A stretch of 64,000 bases of DNA from JADKAV01 sp963732355 (lineage in GTDB: Bacteria; Actinomycetota; Actinomycetes; S36-B12; UBA10799), in the NCBI GenBank assembly GCA_963732355.1, contig CAVSZD010000007.1, positions 124,001 to 188,000 of the forward strand. The letters are read 5' to 3'. The notes beneath the pieces are model-generated. The model did no database searches and was not told the origin of the DNA. It saw only the letters and a list, made by a program, of their open reading frames with translations. Position 1 is the stretch's first letter; each line of letters starts with the position of its first letter. Of the stretch, positions 38,234-45,961 are shown piece by piece. The position numbers and the translations under genes are program-made.

Positions 38234-38943
38234 AAGCCCTGGTCGCGGCGCTGATCCTGCCACTCGCGACAGCTGGCTGCTCCGGTCCCGAACGGCCCGG
38301 AGTCACCGTGTTGGCGGCCTCCTCACTCAAGGTGCCGTTCGAGCGACTGGAAACCGCGTTCGAAAAAGCCAACCCGGGGTCTCAGATCACCGTCAACTTC
38401 GCCGGTTCAGCTGAACTTGTGACCCAGATCCAGCAGGGTGCGCGTGCTGATGTGCTGGCAACCGCGGACGAAGCGACCATGGATTCCTCGGAACTCACCG
38501 GCGCGCAGATCTTCGCAACGAACACCATGTCGATCGTCGTACCCGCGGACAATCCCGGGAACGTCACCGGTCTGGCTGACCTGGAGCGCCCGGAACTGCT
38601 CGTGGTGGTGTGCGCACCCCAGGTCCCGTGCGGGGCCGCGACCTCCCGGATCGAGGCCAGCAGTGGGATCGACATCTGGGCTGACAGCGAGGAGAGCTCG
38701 GTCACCGACGTTCTCGGCAAGGTCCGTACCGGCGAGGCAGATGCTGGGATCGTCTACGCCTCCGACGTGCAGGCCGCCAGCCCGCAGGTGAAGGCGATTT
38801 CGATCCCCGTGCGCTACAACACCGTGAACCGCTATCCGATCGCGCTCGTGAGCGAGGACCCACAGGCTCGTGCATTCATCGACCTCGTGCTCAGCCCGCA
38901 AGGCCGCCGGGTACTGCGCGAGACCGGGTTCGGCCCCCCGTGA
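38230..38943 (+). CDS. modA: Molybdate ABC transporter, substrate-binding lipoprotein
   Basis: A 237-residue lipoprotein with signal peptide MKALVAALILPLATAGC (lipobox ATAGC). The ModA pattern is VTVLAASSLKVPFERLETAF, then NFAGSAELVTQIQQGARADV and EADAGIVYASDV. It binds molybdate or tungstate outside the membrane and delivers it to ModBC. The ATG overlaps the Mop-domain stop (ATGA), and its own stop overlaps modB (GTGA), so the genes form one operon. Confidence 0.93.
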   Translation: MKALVAALILPLATAGCSGPERPGVTVLAASSLKVPFERLETAFEKANPGSQITVNFAGSAELVTQIQQGARADVLATADEATMDSSELTGAQIFATNTMSIVVPADNPGNVTGLADLERPELLVVVCAPQVPCGAATSRIEASSGIDIWADSEESSVTDVLGKVRTGEADAGIVYASDVQAASPQVKAISIPVRYNTVNRYPIALVSEDPQARAFIDLVLSPQGRRVLRETGFGPP

Positions 38944-39713
38944 CGACACATCTGCCCCGCTGGATCTACGTACCGGCCGGACTGGGTGCCTTGTTCATCG
39001 CGGCACCCGTGGTGGCCATGTGCCTGCGCGTTCCGTGGCGGGACTTCCCCAGCCTGATCACGTCCGAAGCAGCGGTCTCTGCACTCGCCCTGAGCCTTCG
39101 CACCTCGGCGATCGCGACGATCCTGTGCCTACTGGTGGGAGTGCCCATGGCCTTGGTGCTCGCCCGGTCGAAATCGCCTTTCGTGACCGCTGCCCGGCCG
39201 TTCGTACTGCTTCCCTTGGTGCTGCCGCCGGTCGTAGCCGGAATCGCCTTGCTATACACCTTCGGCCGGCGCGGTCTGCTGGGTTCGACGTTCGAGGCCT
39301 TCGGAGTGCAGATCGCATTCTCGACCACAGCAGTCGTGCTGGCGCAGACTTTCGTGGCGCTGCCCTTCCTTGTGCTGAGTCTGGAGGGTGCGTTGCGCAC
39401 CACCGGCGGGAGTTACGAGGCGGTTGCGGCAACGCTGGGCGCTTCCCCCACACTCACACTGCGCCGCGTCACGCTGCCGACTGTGGCCCCCGCGATCGGG
39501 GCAGGCGCGGTGCTGGCATTCGCCCGTGCTCTGGGCGAGTTCGGGGCGACCATCACCTTTGCCGGCAGCCTGCAGGGCGTTACGCGCACGATGCCTTTGG
39601 AGATCTACCTGCAGCGCGAGACCGACCCCGAGGCGGCAATCGCGTTATCCGTCGTGCTGGTCCTCGTCGCCGTGGCCGTGATCGGGATCGCCGCCAGGCG
39701 GGTGCGGGCATGA
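38940..39713 (+). CDS. modB: Molybdate ABC transporter, permease
   Basis: A 257-residue inner membrane permease with about five to six helices and the cytoplasmic EAA loop (EAVAATLGASPTLTLRRVTL). The segment ALGEFGATITFAGSLQGVTRT is typical of ModB. The GTG start overlaps modA by four bases, and its TGA overlaps the modC ATG. It forms the translocation path for molybdate. Confidence 0.93.
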   Translation: MTTHLPRWIYVPAGLGALFIAAPVVAMCLRVPWRDFPSLITSEAAVSALALSLRTSAIATILCLLVGVPMALVLARSKSPFVTAARPFVLLPLVLPPVVAGIALLYTFGRRGLLGSTFEAFGVQIAFSTTAVVLAQTFVALPFLVLSLEGALRTTGGSYEAVAATLGASPTLTLRRVTLPTVAPAIGAGAVLAFARALGEFGATITFAGSLQGVTRTMPLEIYLQRETDPEAAIALSVVLVLVAVAVIGIAARRVRA

Positions 39714-40741
39714 GTCTGCAAGCACGGTTCACGGTCCCCGACCGCAGCCTCGACGTCGAGTTCGGCATCGAGGCTGCGACAACCACTGCCCTGCTCGGTC
39801 CCAACGGCGCGGGCAAGAGTTCGGTCCTGCAGGTCCTGGCCGGTCTGCTGCCTGCAACGGGCAGCGCGTCGCTGGATCAGACGGTCCTTTTCAATGCCCA
39901 TCACAGCGTCCCCGCCCATCATCGGGGCGTGGCCATGCTGGCGCAGGAGCCTCTGCTGTTCCCCCGCATGTCCGCAGTTGACAACGTGGCCTTCTCGTTG
40001 CGCGCACGAGGGTTGGGTCGCCGGGAGGCCACAGCCCGGGCGCACGAGTGGCTCGAGGCCGTGGCGGTCGCAGAACTGGCAGATCGTCCACCGCGCCAAC
40101 TGTCCGGCGGTCAAGCACAACGTGTGGCGATCGCGCGGGCACTTGCAGCATCCCCGCGACTGCTGCTTCTGGACGAGCCATTGGCCGCCCTCGATGTGGA
40201 TGTGGCCACCGGGGTCCGTGCGACCCTGCACCGCGTCCTGCACGACCGGATGGCCCTGATCGTCACCCACGAGATCCTCGACGCGGCCCTGCTGGCCGAC
40301 CATATTCTCGTGATGCAGGAAGGCCGGATCGTGGAACAAGGGCCGACCGAAACAATCCTGCGGGAACCCAGAACCGCATTCGCAGCGCAGATCTGCGGGC
40401 TGAACATCCTGCGCGGTGTCGCCTCCGCCGGTGACCGCCTGCATTGCGATGTCGGTGAAGTGGTCGGCGCGGACAACGTCCTGCAGACAGGGACCCAGGC
40501 GATCGCGGCGTTCTCGCCGGCCAGCGTCTCGGTACACCGACACCGCCCGGAAGGCAGCCCGCGCAACGTCTTCACCGCCACCATTCGCGAACTGCGGCCT
40601 CTGGGCCACCTGATCCGGGTGCATACCCGCGAGGTCGACGCCGACCTCACTCCCGCAGCGATCGCCGAACTGCGGGTTCACCCCGGCGACGAGGTGCATC
40701 TGGCCATAAAGGCCGCTGAAGTGCGCCTGTACGCTGCCTGA
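39710..40741 (+). CDS. modC: Molybdate ABC transporter, ATP-binding protein
   Basis: A 343-residue ABC ATPase. It has Walker A (LLGPNGAGKSSVLQVLAGLL), the Q-loop (MLAQEPLLFP), signature LSGGQAQRVAIARAL, Walker B (LLLLDEPLAALDV) and the H-loop (IVTHE). The C-terminal part from about residue 280 is a TOBE/Mop-like domain (NVFTATIRELRPLGHLIRVH) that can bind molybdate and regulate transport. The ATG at 39710 overlaps the modB stop. Confidence 0.94.
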   Translation: MSLQARFTVPDRSLDVEFGIEAATTTALLGPNGAGKSSVLQVLAGLLPATGSASLDQTVLFNAHHSVPAHHRGVAMLAQEPLLFPRMSAVDNVAFSLRARGLGRREATARAHEWLEAVAVAELADRPPRQLSGGQAQRVAIARALAASPRLLLLDEPLAALDVDVATGVRATLHRVLHDRMALIVTHEILDAALLADHILVMQEGRIVEQGPTETILREPRTAFAAQICGLNILRGVASAGDRLHCDVGEVVGADNVLQTGTQAIAAFSPASVSVHRHRPEGSPRNVFTATIRELRPLGHLIRVHTREVDADLTPAAIAELRVHPGDEVHLAIKAAEVRLYAA

Positions 40742-40789
40742 ACGCCACGGTTGTCGACCCTGAGTTTGTCGGTTCAAGGATCTTGAGGC

Positions 40790-40852
40790 ATGATGATGCC
40801 CATGCCGAACACCACACAGTTCATGTGTATGTGTTCGTGTTGTCGCGCCTAG
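40790..40852 (+). CDS. Cysteine-rich leader peptide upstream of sulfite reductase
   Basis: A short ORF ends MPNTTQFMCMCSCCRA with TAG at 40850-40852. Four in-frame ATG codons (40790, 40793, 40796, 40802) could start it; the innermost gives 16 residues. Four of the eight residues after Phe are Cys. In mycobacteria, Cys-rich upstream ORFs attenuate sulfur-assimilation genes when cysteine is plentiful. Position and composition here fit that model exactly. The sulfite reductase gene begins 110 bases downstream with its own GGAGA ribosome site. Confidence 0.75.
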   Translation: MMMPMPNTTQFMCMCSCCRA

Positions 40853-40962
40853 CCGCCGCCAATCAGCCATATCCATGGACGATCGGTGTCTGGGCCTCCC
40901 TCAGAGCCGATTCCCCTCACCTCTGAGCACCCTGCCGCCGGTCTCCGCTACCAGGAGAACCG

Positions 40963-42627
40963 ATGTCGACCAGCACCCGACCCACCCGGAGCAAAGAGAC
41001 CGGGCAGTGGGCCTTGGGACAACTCACGCCCCTGAACGAGAACGAGAAGTTCAAGCAGGAGGACGACGGGTTGAGCGCCCGTGCCCGCGTGGAGCAGATC
41101 TACGCCAAGGAGGGGTTCGCCTCCATTCCCGCTGAGGACCTGCGCGGCCGTCTGCGCTGGTGGGGCCTCTACACCCAGCGCCGTCCCGGCATCGACGGTG
41201 GCCGCACTGCCAGCCTCCCGCCCGAGGAACTCGACGACGAGTACTTCATGCTGCGGATCCGCAGTGACGGCGGGATGCTCTCTCTGGACCAGCTGCGCAC
41301 GATCGCTGACATCTCCGTGCGCTTCGGTCGCAACACCGCAGACATCACCGATCGTCAGAACATCCAACTGCACTGGATCCGGATCGAGGACATGCCGCAG
41401 ATCTGGAAGCTGCTGGAGGATGTTGGCCTGTCGACGACCGAGGCCTGTGGCGACACCCCCCGGGTCGTGCTGGGCTCCCCCGTCGCCGGGATCGCCGCCG
41501 ACGAGATCATCGACGGGACACCTGCCATCGACGAGATCGTCCGGCGCTACGTGGGCGACCCGGAGTACTCCAACCTTCCCCGGAAGTTCAAGAGTGCGGT
41601 CTCCGGTTCTCCTCGCCAGGATGTTGCCCACGAGATCAATTGCGTGTCCTTCGTCGGCGTCGTCCACCCCGAGCACGGCCCCGGCTTTGACGTGTGGGTC
41701 GGTGGCGGGCTGTCCACGAACCCGATGGTCGCTCAGCGGTTGGGCGCCTGGGTTCCGCTGGATGAGGTCCCGGACGTCTGGGAAGGGATCATCAAGATCT
41801 TCCGTGACTACGGCTACCGGCGTCTGCGCAACCGGGCGCGGCTGAAGTTCCTGGTCGCCGACTGGGGTCCCGAGAAGTTCCGGGAGGTCCTGGAACAGGA
41901 GTACCTCAAGCGCACGTTGAGCGACGGTCCCGCCCCCGGTGAGCCGACCGGTCGCCGCGATCACATCGGCATCCACCAGCAGAACGACGGCCGCTATTAC
42001 GTCGGTGCCGCACCCACGGTGGGCAGGGTGTCCGGCGAGAAGCTCGCCGCGGTTGCCGGACTCATGCAGCGGGCCGGCACGGACCGCCTGCGCCTCACCG
42101 CACACCAGAAACTCGTCATCCTCGACGTGGCCGATCCCGAAGCGCTGGCCCAGGGTCTGGAATCCCTCGGCTTGCAGGTGCGGGCATCTGAGTTCCGCCG
42201 GGGCGCGATGGCGTGCACCGGCATCGAGTTCTGCAAGCTGGCCATCGTCGAGACCAAGGCCCGCACCGCCGACCTGGTTGACCGGCTGGAATCGCACTTC
42301 GGCTCCCAGCTCGAGGGCACCGACCTGAGCATCCATGTGAACGGCTGCCCCAACTCGTGCGCCCGGTTCCAGGTGGCTGACATCGGTTTCAAAGGATCGC
42401 TGGTTCCTGACGCGAACGGGGACATGGTCGAGGGCTTCCAGGTGCATCTCGGCGGACGCCTCGGGCCGAATGCCGGGTTCGGCCGCAAGTTGCGCGCCCT
42501 TAAGGTCACGGCCGATGAGACCGGCGAATACGTGGAGCGGGTGCTGGGCAACTACGCCGAGCAGCGCACAGCCGGCGAGCCCTTCGCCGACTGGGTCGAG
42601 CGGGCCGAGGAGGACTCGCTGCGATGA
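40963..42627 (+). CDS. Ferredoxin-dependent assimilatory sulfite reductase, NirA/SirA type
   Basis: A 554-residue siroheme and [4Fe-4S] enzyme reducing sulfite to sulfide. The cluster and siroheme ligands are CTGIEFC and CPNSCAR, with repeated nitrite/sulfite reductase half-domains. The segments RWWGLYTQRRPG and STTEACGDTPR carry the Tyr and Cys that form the covalent crosslink in mycobacterial NirA. Placement before cysH supports sulfite rather than nitrite as substrate. The GGAGA upstream of ATG 40963 decides the start. The stop overlaps the next ORF (ATGA). Confidence 0.94.
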   Translation: MSTSTRPTRSKETGQWALGQLTPLNENEKFKQEDDGLSARARVEQIYAKEGFASIPAEDLRGRLRWWGLYTQRRPGIDGGRTASLPPEELDDEYFMLRIRSDGGMLSLDQLRTIADISVRFGRNTADITDRQNIQLHWIRIEDMPQIWKLLEDVGLSTTEACGDTPRVVLGSPVAGIAADEIIDGTPAIDEIVRRYVGDPEYSNLPRKFKSAVSGSPRQDVAHEINCVSFVGVVHPEHGPGFDVWVGGGLSTNPMVAQRLGAWVPLDEVPDVWEGIIKIFRDYGYRRLRNRARLKFLVADWGPEKFREVLEQEYLKRTLSDGPAPGEPTGRRDHIGIHQQNDGRYYVGAAPTVGRVSGEKLAAVAGLMQRAGTDRLRLTAHQKLVILDVADPEALAQGLESLGLQVRASEFRRGAMACTGIEFCKLAIVETKARTADLVDRLESHFGSQLEGTDLSIHVNGCPNSCARFQVADIGFKGSLVPDANGDMVEGFQVHLGGRLGPNAGFGRKLRALKVTADETGEYVERVLGNYAEQRTAGEPFADWVERAEEDSLR

Positions 42628-42758
42628 ACGTCGTGCACTTCTGCCCCTACTGCGGCGACGAGGATCTCTGGCCGGAGTCCGGCCATGGGACCTGGCGATG
42701 TCGGGCCTGCACCCGCACATTCACCGTCCGCATCGTCAAAGCAGAGGAACGCACATGA
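42624..42758 (+). CDS. Small zinc-ribbon protein between sulfite reductase and cysH
   Basis: A 44-residue ORF starting MNVVHFCPYCGDEDLW and ending RIVKAEERT. Two CxxC knuckles (CPYC and CRAC) indicate a treble-clef or zinc-ribbon fold. It overlaps the sulfite reductase stop and the cysH start by four bases each (ATGA twice), so it is certainly translated within this operon. Similar tiny ORFs occur in this operon in other actinobacteria. The role is unknown; a scaffold or redox partner for the reductases is possible. Confidence 0.8.
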   Translation: MNVVHFCPYCGDEDLWPESGHGTWRCRACTRTFTVRIVKAEERT

Positions 42759-43480
42759 GTATCGAGACACAAACCAACACCCCAGAAGTCCTGGCCGAGC
42801 ACGGCGCGGCGATCGTCGCCGGGGCTGCAGCCAGCGGCGCCGACCACGTCGAACTTGCCCGCACCGCCATCCGATGGGCCAGGCAGACCTTCGATTCACT
42901 GGTCCTGATGTCAAGCATGGGCGATGAGGTCTTGGTCCACCTGGCAGCACAGACAGCTCCCGGAATCGAGGTCGCCTTCATCGACACCGGCTACCACTTC
43001 GCCGAGACCCTCGGTACCGCCCACGCGTACGAGGTGACCCAACCTTTGCGCCTGCTGACCGTGAGACCGTTGCAGACAGTTGCCGAGCAGGATGAGCAGT
43101 ACGGTCCGCGGTTGCACGAACGGGACCCCGACCGCTGCTGCGCCATGCGCAAGGTGGAGCCGCTGGAACGCACTCTGGCCGGACGCGACGGCTGGATCAC
43201 CGGGATGCGCCGCATCGACGCCCCGACCCGGTCGGACATCGACATCGTGTCAATGGACGTCCGGCGGCACATGGTCAAGGTGAACCCCTTGGCGCTGTGG
43301 ACCGAGGAGCAGACTCAGGCATACGCCGACGAGAACGGCGTGCTGCTGAACCCCCTGCGGCAGGCCGGTTTCACCTCGATCGGTTGCGCCCCATGCACCC
43401 GCGCGACCGCACCGGGCGAGGATCCGCGTGCCGGACGCTGGGCTGGCAACGCCAAGACGGAGTGCGGACTTCACGTCTGA
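42755..43480 (+). CDS. cysH: Adenosine 5'-phosphosulfate (APS) reductase
   Basis: A 241-residue thioredoxin-dependent reductase. The ATP-pyrophosphatase-like nucleotide site (FDSLVLMSSMGDEVLVHL) is followed by the four Cys of the [4Fe-4S] cluster (RCCAMRKVEPL and GCAPCTR) and the C-terminal catalytic Cys (KTECGLHV). The four-Cys cluster marks APS rather than PAPS specificity. It converts APS to sulfite for the upstream sulfite reductase. It overlaps the small zinc-ribbon ORF by four bases. Confidence 0.94.
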   Translation: MSIETQTNTPEVLAEHGAAIVAGAAASGADHVELARTAIRWARQTFDSLVLMSSMGDEVLVHLAAQTAPGIEVAFIDTGYHFAETLGTAHAYEVTQPLRLLTVRPLQTVAEQDEQYGPRLHERDPDRCCAMRKVEPLERTLAGRDGWITGMRRIDAPTRSDIDIVSMDVRRHMVKVNPLALWTEEQTQAYADENGVLLNPLRQAGFTSIGCAPCTRATAPGEDPRAGRWAGNAKTECGLHV

Positions 43481-43532
43481 GATCACGTGCGAACGGTTGT
43501 CACCCATTCGCACTAGCCGCACTTGACGCGAC

Positions 43533-43570
43533 GGATTCCGCAATCAGCGCTATGGTGCGCTACGGAATCC
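43533..43570. promoter_or_regulatory. Nested inverted repeat upstream of the chelatase gene
   Basis: GGATTCCG (43533-43540) and CGGAATCC (43563-43570) are perfect inverted repeats enclosing AGCGC (43546-43550) and GCGCT (43557-43561). The loop TATGGT resembles a -10 box. It lies 21 bases before the chelatase ATG and could be an operator or a 5' RNA hairpin. Confidence 0.55.
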
Positions 43571-43591
43571 TCAGACCTGCAAGGAGTGCCG

Positions 43592-44380
43592 ATGAGTCGG
43601 ACTGCCCGCGACGCCATTTCTCTGCCCCCGCCCCCCGCCGACTACGGCGTGGTGCTGCTCTCACACGGCAGTGCGGACCCCCGCGCACGGCTCGCGTGTG
43701 ACCTGTTGGCGCGCAGAGTGGGGCATCGGCTCGGAGCATTCGTCGCCCAAGCAGTCCTGGACCTCGACCGCCCGCGCCTGGACGGGGCGGTGGCCTATCT
43801 GCAGTCAAAGGGGATCCGGGACCTGGTCGTGGTTCCCATGCTGCTGACCACCGCCTACCACGCCACCCAGGACGTGCCGGCGTTCGCGGCCGCCACCCAG
43901 GCCGCCCACCCGAACACTCGCATCACCATCGCCACGCCCATGGGCGCGGACCCGCACCTGCTCAAGGGGCTCGACGCCGTGCTCAAGACAGCCGGTTTCA
44001 GGCCCGATCCGCAGACAGCCGTGGTCCTGGCATCCGCCGGCTCGAGTTACTCCGCGGCCCGGACCCGGCACGCCGCGCTGGCCCTCGAATGGCGCACCCA
44101 CGGTTGGGGCGCGTCCGCCGTTGCTTTTGCGTCGGGCGAGGGTCCCACGGTTGGCGACGCGGTGGGCCAATTGCAGGCTTCCGGGTACGAGCGGATCTGC
44201 GTGGCGCCCTTCGTCATCGCGCCCGGGGTCATGTCGCAGCGCATCGCCGCGGCAGCCCGTGAATCCGGGGCCCAGCCCATCACCGGAACCCTGCACAGCA
44301 CCGATGCCGCGATGGAGGTCGTGTTGCGCCGGGTGCGCTCCGCGGTCGAACAGCGCGACATGCAACTCGCCTCGGGCTGA
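43592..44380 (+). CDS. CbiX/SirB-type sirohydrochlorin chelatase family protein
   Basis: A 262-residue protein with two CbiX-like domains. The first has LLSHGSADPRARLACDLLAR with the catalytic His. The second (VLASAGSSYSAARTRHAALA) has the equivalent position altered. It should insert Fe2+ into sirohydrochlorin to form siroheme, the cofactor of the neighbouring sulfite reductase. The start at 43592 (MSRTARDAISL) follows AAGGAG by six bases; longer in-frame readings pass through the promoter hairpin. Cobalt chelation is an alternative but less likely in this context. Confidence 0.85.
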   Translation: MSRTARDAISLPPPPADYGVVLLSHGSADPRARLACDLLARRVGHRLGAFVAQAVLDLDRPRLDGAVAYLQSKGIRDLVVVPMLLTTAYHATQDVPAFAAATQAAHPNTRITIATPMGADPHLLKGLDAVLKTAGFRPDPQTAVVLASAGSSYSAARTRHAALALEWRTHGWGASAVAFASGEGPTVGDAVGQLQASGYERICVAPFVIAPGVMSQRIAAAARESGAQPITGTLHSTDAAMEVVLRRVRSAVEQRDMQLASG

Positions 44381-44410
44381 GCCACACCGACCGCGTGCAA
44401 CGATGCGGTC

Positions 44411-45580
44411 ATGGACTTCAACCTTCCCGAGGAGATCACCGCCCTTCGCGCCAGCTTCGCCGATTTCATCGACCGAAGCATCCGGCCCCTCGAAGACGAC
44501 ATCGCCGTCGAGTTCGACACCCCGTCACCGGACCGTGACCGGGTCCGGGAGGTCATGGACGAGGTACGGGCCATGTCGGTGGAAGCAGGCTTCTTCGCCG
44601 CCCATATGCCCGAATCCGTCGGCGGTCAGGGTCTGAGCACCCTTGGGATGACGGTTCTGGTGGAAGACGCCGCCCGCAGCGGTTCGCGCCTGGCCATGAC
44701 CGCGATCTCCCCGCCCAACCCGGCCGGCCCGAGTTCCCTACTGCTGAAACTGCCCGAGCACCTGCTCGACCAGTGGGTCCGACCGGTTGTGGAGGGCACC
44801 AAGACCGCCTGTTTCGCGCTCACCGAGCCGGAGGCGGGCTCCGACGCCCAGGCGATCCGCACCAAGGCGGTGAAGGACGGCGACGGGTGGCGCATCAACG
44901 GCCACAAGCACTACATCACCAACGCCTCGCACGCGGACTTCACCGTTGCCTTCGCGGTCACGGATGCCGAGAAGCGCGCCGCGGGTGGGATCACCGCCTT
45001 CCTGGTCCCCGCTGACCAGTTCCGCCGCGGACCCACCCAATGGAACATCTCAGACACCCACCCGGGAGAACTGTTCTTCGAAGACGCTTGGGTCCCAGAC
45101 GACCACGTGGTGGGCGAAGTCGGCCTCGGCTTCTTCGCCGCGATGGAGTTCCTCAACGCCGGGCGTGCCTACATCGGCGCCCAAGCCCTTGGCCTTGCCG
45201 AGTTCAGCCTGGATGCGGCGCTCTTGCACGTGCAGACCCGCACCGCCTTCGGCAAACCCTTGGCCGCGTTCCAGGGTGCCAGTTTCCCGCTGGCCGAGTC
45301 CAAGGTCGAGATCGAGGCCATGCGCTGGCTGGTCTACCACTTGGCGTGGGCTGTCGACGAGGGGCAGAACCCGATGCTCGACGCCTCGATCGTCAAGTTC
45401 TACTCGACCGAGCGGGCCTACGCCATCGCCGATCGTTGCCTGCAGGTCTTCGGCGGGATGGGGTTGATGAAGTCGGGACCGATCGAACGGGTTCTGCGAC
45501 ACCTGCGCATGCTCCGGGTGGTCGAGGGAGCCTCCGAGATCCAGCTGCTCGTGATCTCGCGGGCCCTCACCGCCCGCTGA
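44411..45580 (+). CDS. Acyl-CoA dehydrogenase
   Basis: A 389-residue FAD flavoprotein. It has the N-terminal helical domain, the middle beta domain with CFALTEPEAGSDAQAIRTKA and GHKHYITNASHADFTVAFAV, and a C-terminal helical domain with RTAFGKPLAAFQ and the FAD/electron-transfer segment CLQVFGGMGLMKSGPIERVL. The catalytic Glu is probably in VVEGASEIQLL. It oxidises an acyl-CoA, chain length unknown, and passes electrons to ETF. It is monocistronic by spacing. Confidence 0.92.
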   Translation: MDFNLPEEITALRASFADFIDRSIRPLEDDIAVEFDTPSPDRDRVREVMDEVRAMSVEAGFFAAHMPESVGGQGLSTLGMTVLVEDAARSGSRLAMTAISPPNPAGPSSLLLKLPEHLLDQWVRPVVEGTKTACFALTEPEAGSDAQAIRTKAVKDGDGWRINGHKHYITNASHADFTVAFAVTDAEKRAAGGITAFLVPADQFRRGPTQWNISDTHPGELFFEDAWVPDDHVVGEVGLGFFAAMEFLNAGRAYIGAQALGLAEFSLDAALLHVQTRTAFGKPLAAFQGASFPLAESKVEIEAMRWLVYHLAWAVDEGQNPMLDASIVKFYSTERAYAIADRCLQVFGGMGLMKSGPIERVLRHLRMLRVVEGASEIQLLVISRALTAR

Positions 45581-45961
45581 CCCACGTGGTCGACGCGGCC
45601 CCGGTGAGATCGTCCGGGTACTGACGCCAAAAGCGTGTCCGAATCCGCAGGCTCACGAAGCCCAACGCACGGAATCCCTGAGGAGCGCTCGCGTTTCGGC
45701 CTTGATCAACCTGCAAATCCGGACAGCCCACCGCCGAAACATGCTGGCTGAGCCCGTGCCAGTGCCAGTGCCGTCGCCGAGTGGATCGGCAGTCGACGGC
45801 ATGACGTCACGCCCATCAGGGGTAGCCACTGCACGTCCGGTGAGTCACCTCAGCCGGCATCGACACCGAACCGAAACATCACCCGTGCCGGGCGACCGAT
45901 GCGTCCGGGCTGAGGGCTGACTACCCTGGAGTGCGGATGCGACTCAACCCCAGGGGCACAT
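45581..45961. other. Intergenic region upstream of kgd
   Basis: 381 bases without a convincing gene. A -10 box TACCCT (45922-45927) lies about 35 bases before the kgd GTG. A short ORF beginning ATG at 45937 (MRLNPRGTCDH, stop at 45970-45972) overlaps the kgd start and would begin almost at the 5' end of that transcript. A 72-codon ORF from 45702 has no ribosome site and low-complexity content, so it is not called. Confidence 0.5.

Noticed and set aside
37846..38943. A single 365-residue HTH-ModA fusion protein
   Set aside because: The linking segment is low-complexity and replaces the Mop domain found in another frame. The lipoprotein signal of ModA would be internal. A frameshift explains it better.
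40948..42720. Minus-strand ORF (590 codons) opposite sulfite reductase
   Set aside because: It is an antisense shadow of a gene with clear siroheme and cluster ligands.
45702..45920. 72-codon ORF upstream of kgd
   Set aside because: It has no ribosome site, low-complexity VPVPVPSPS content and no conserved pattern, and it overlaps the kgd promoter region.
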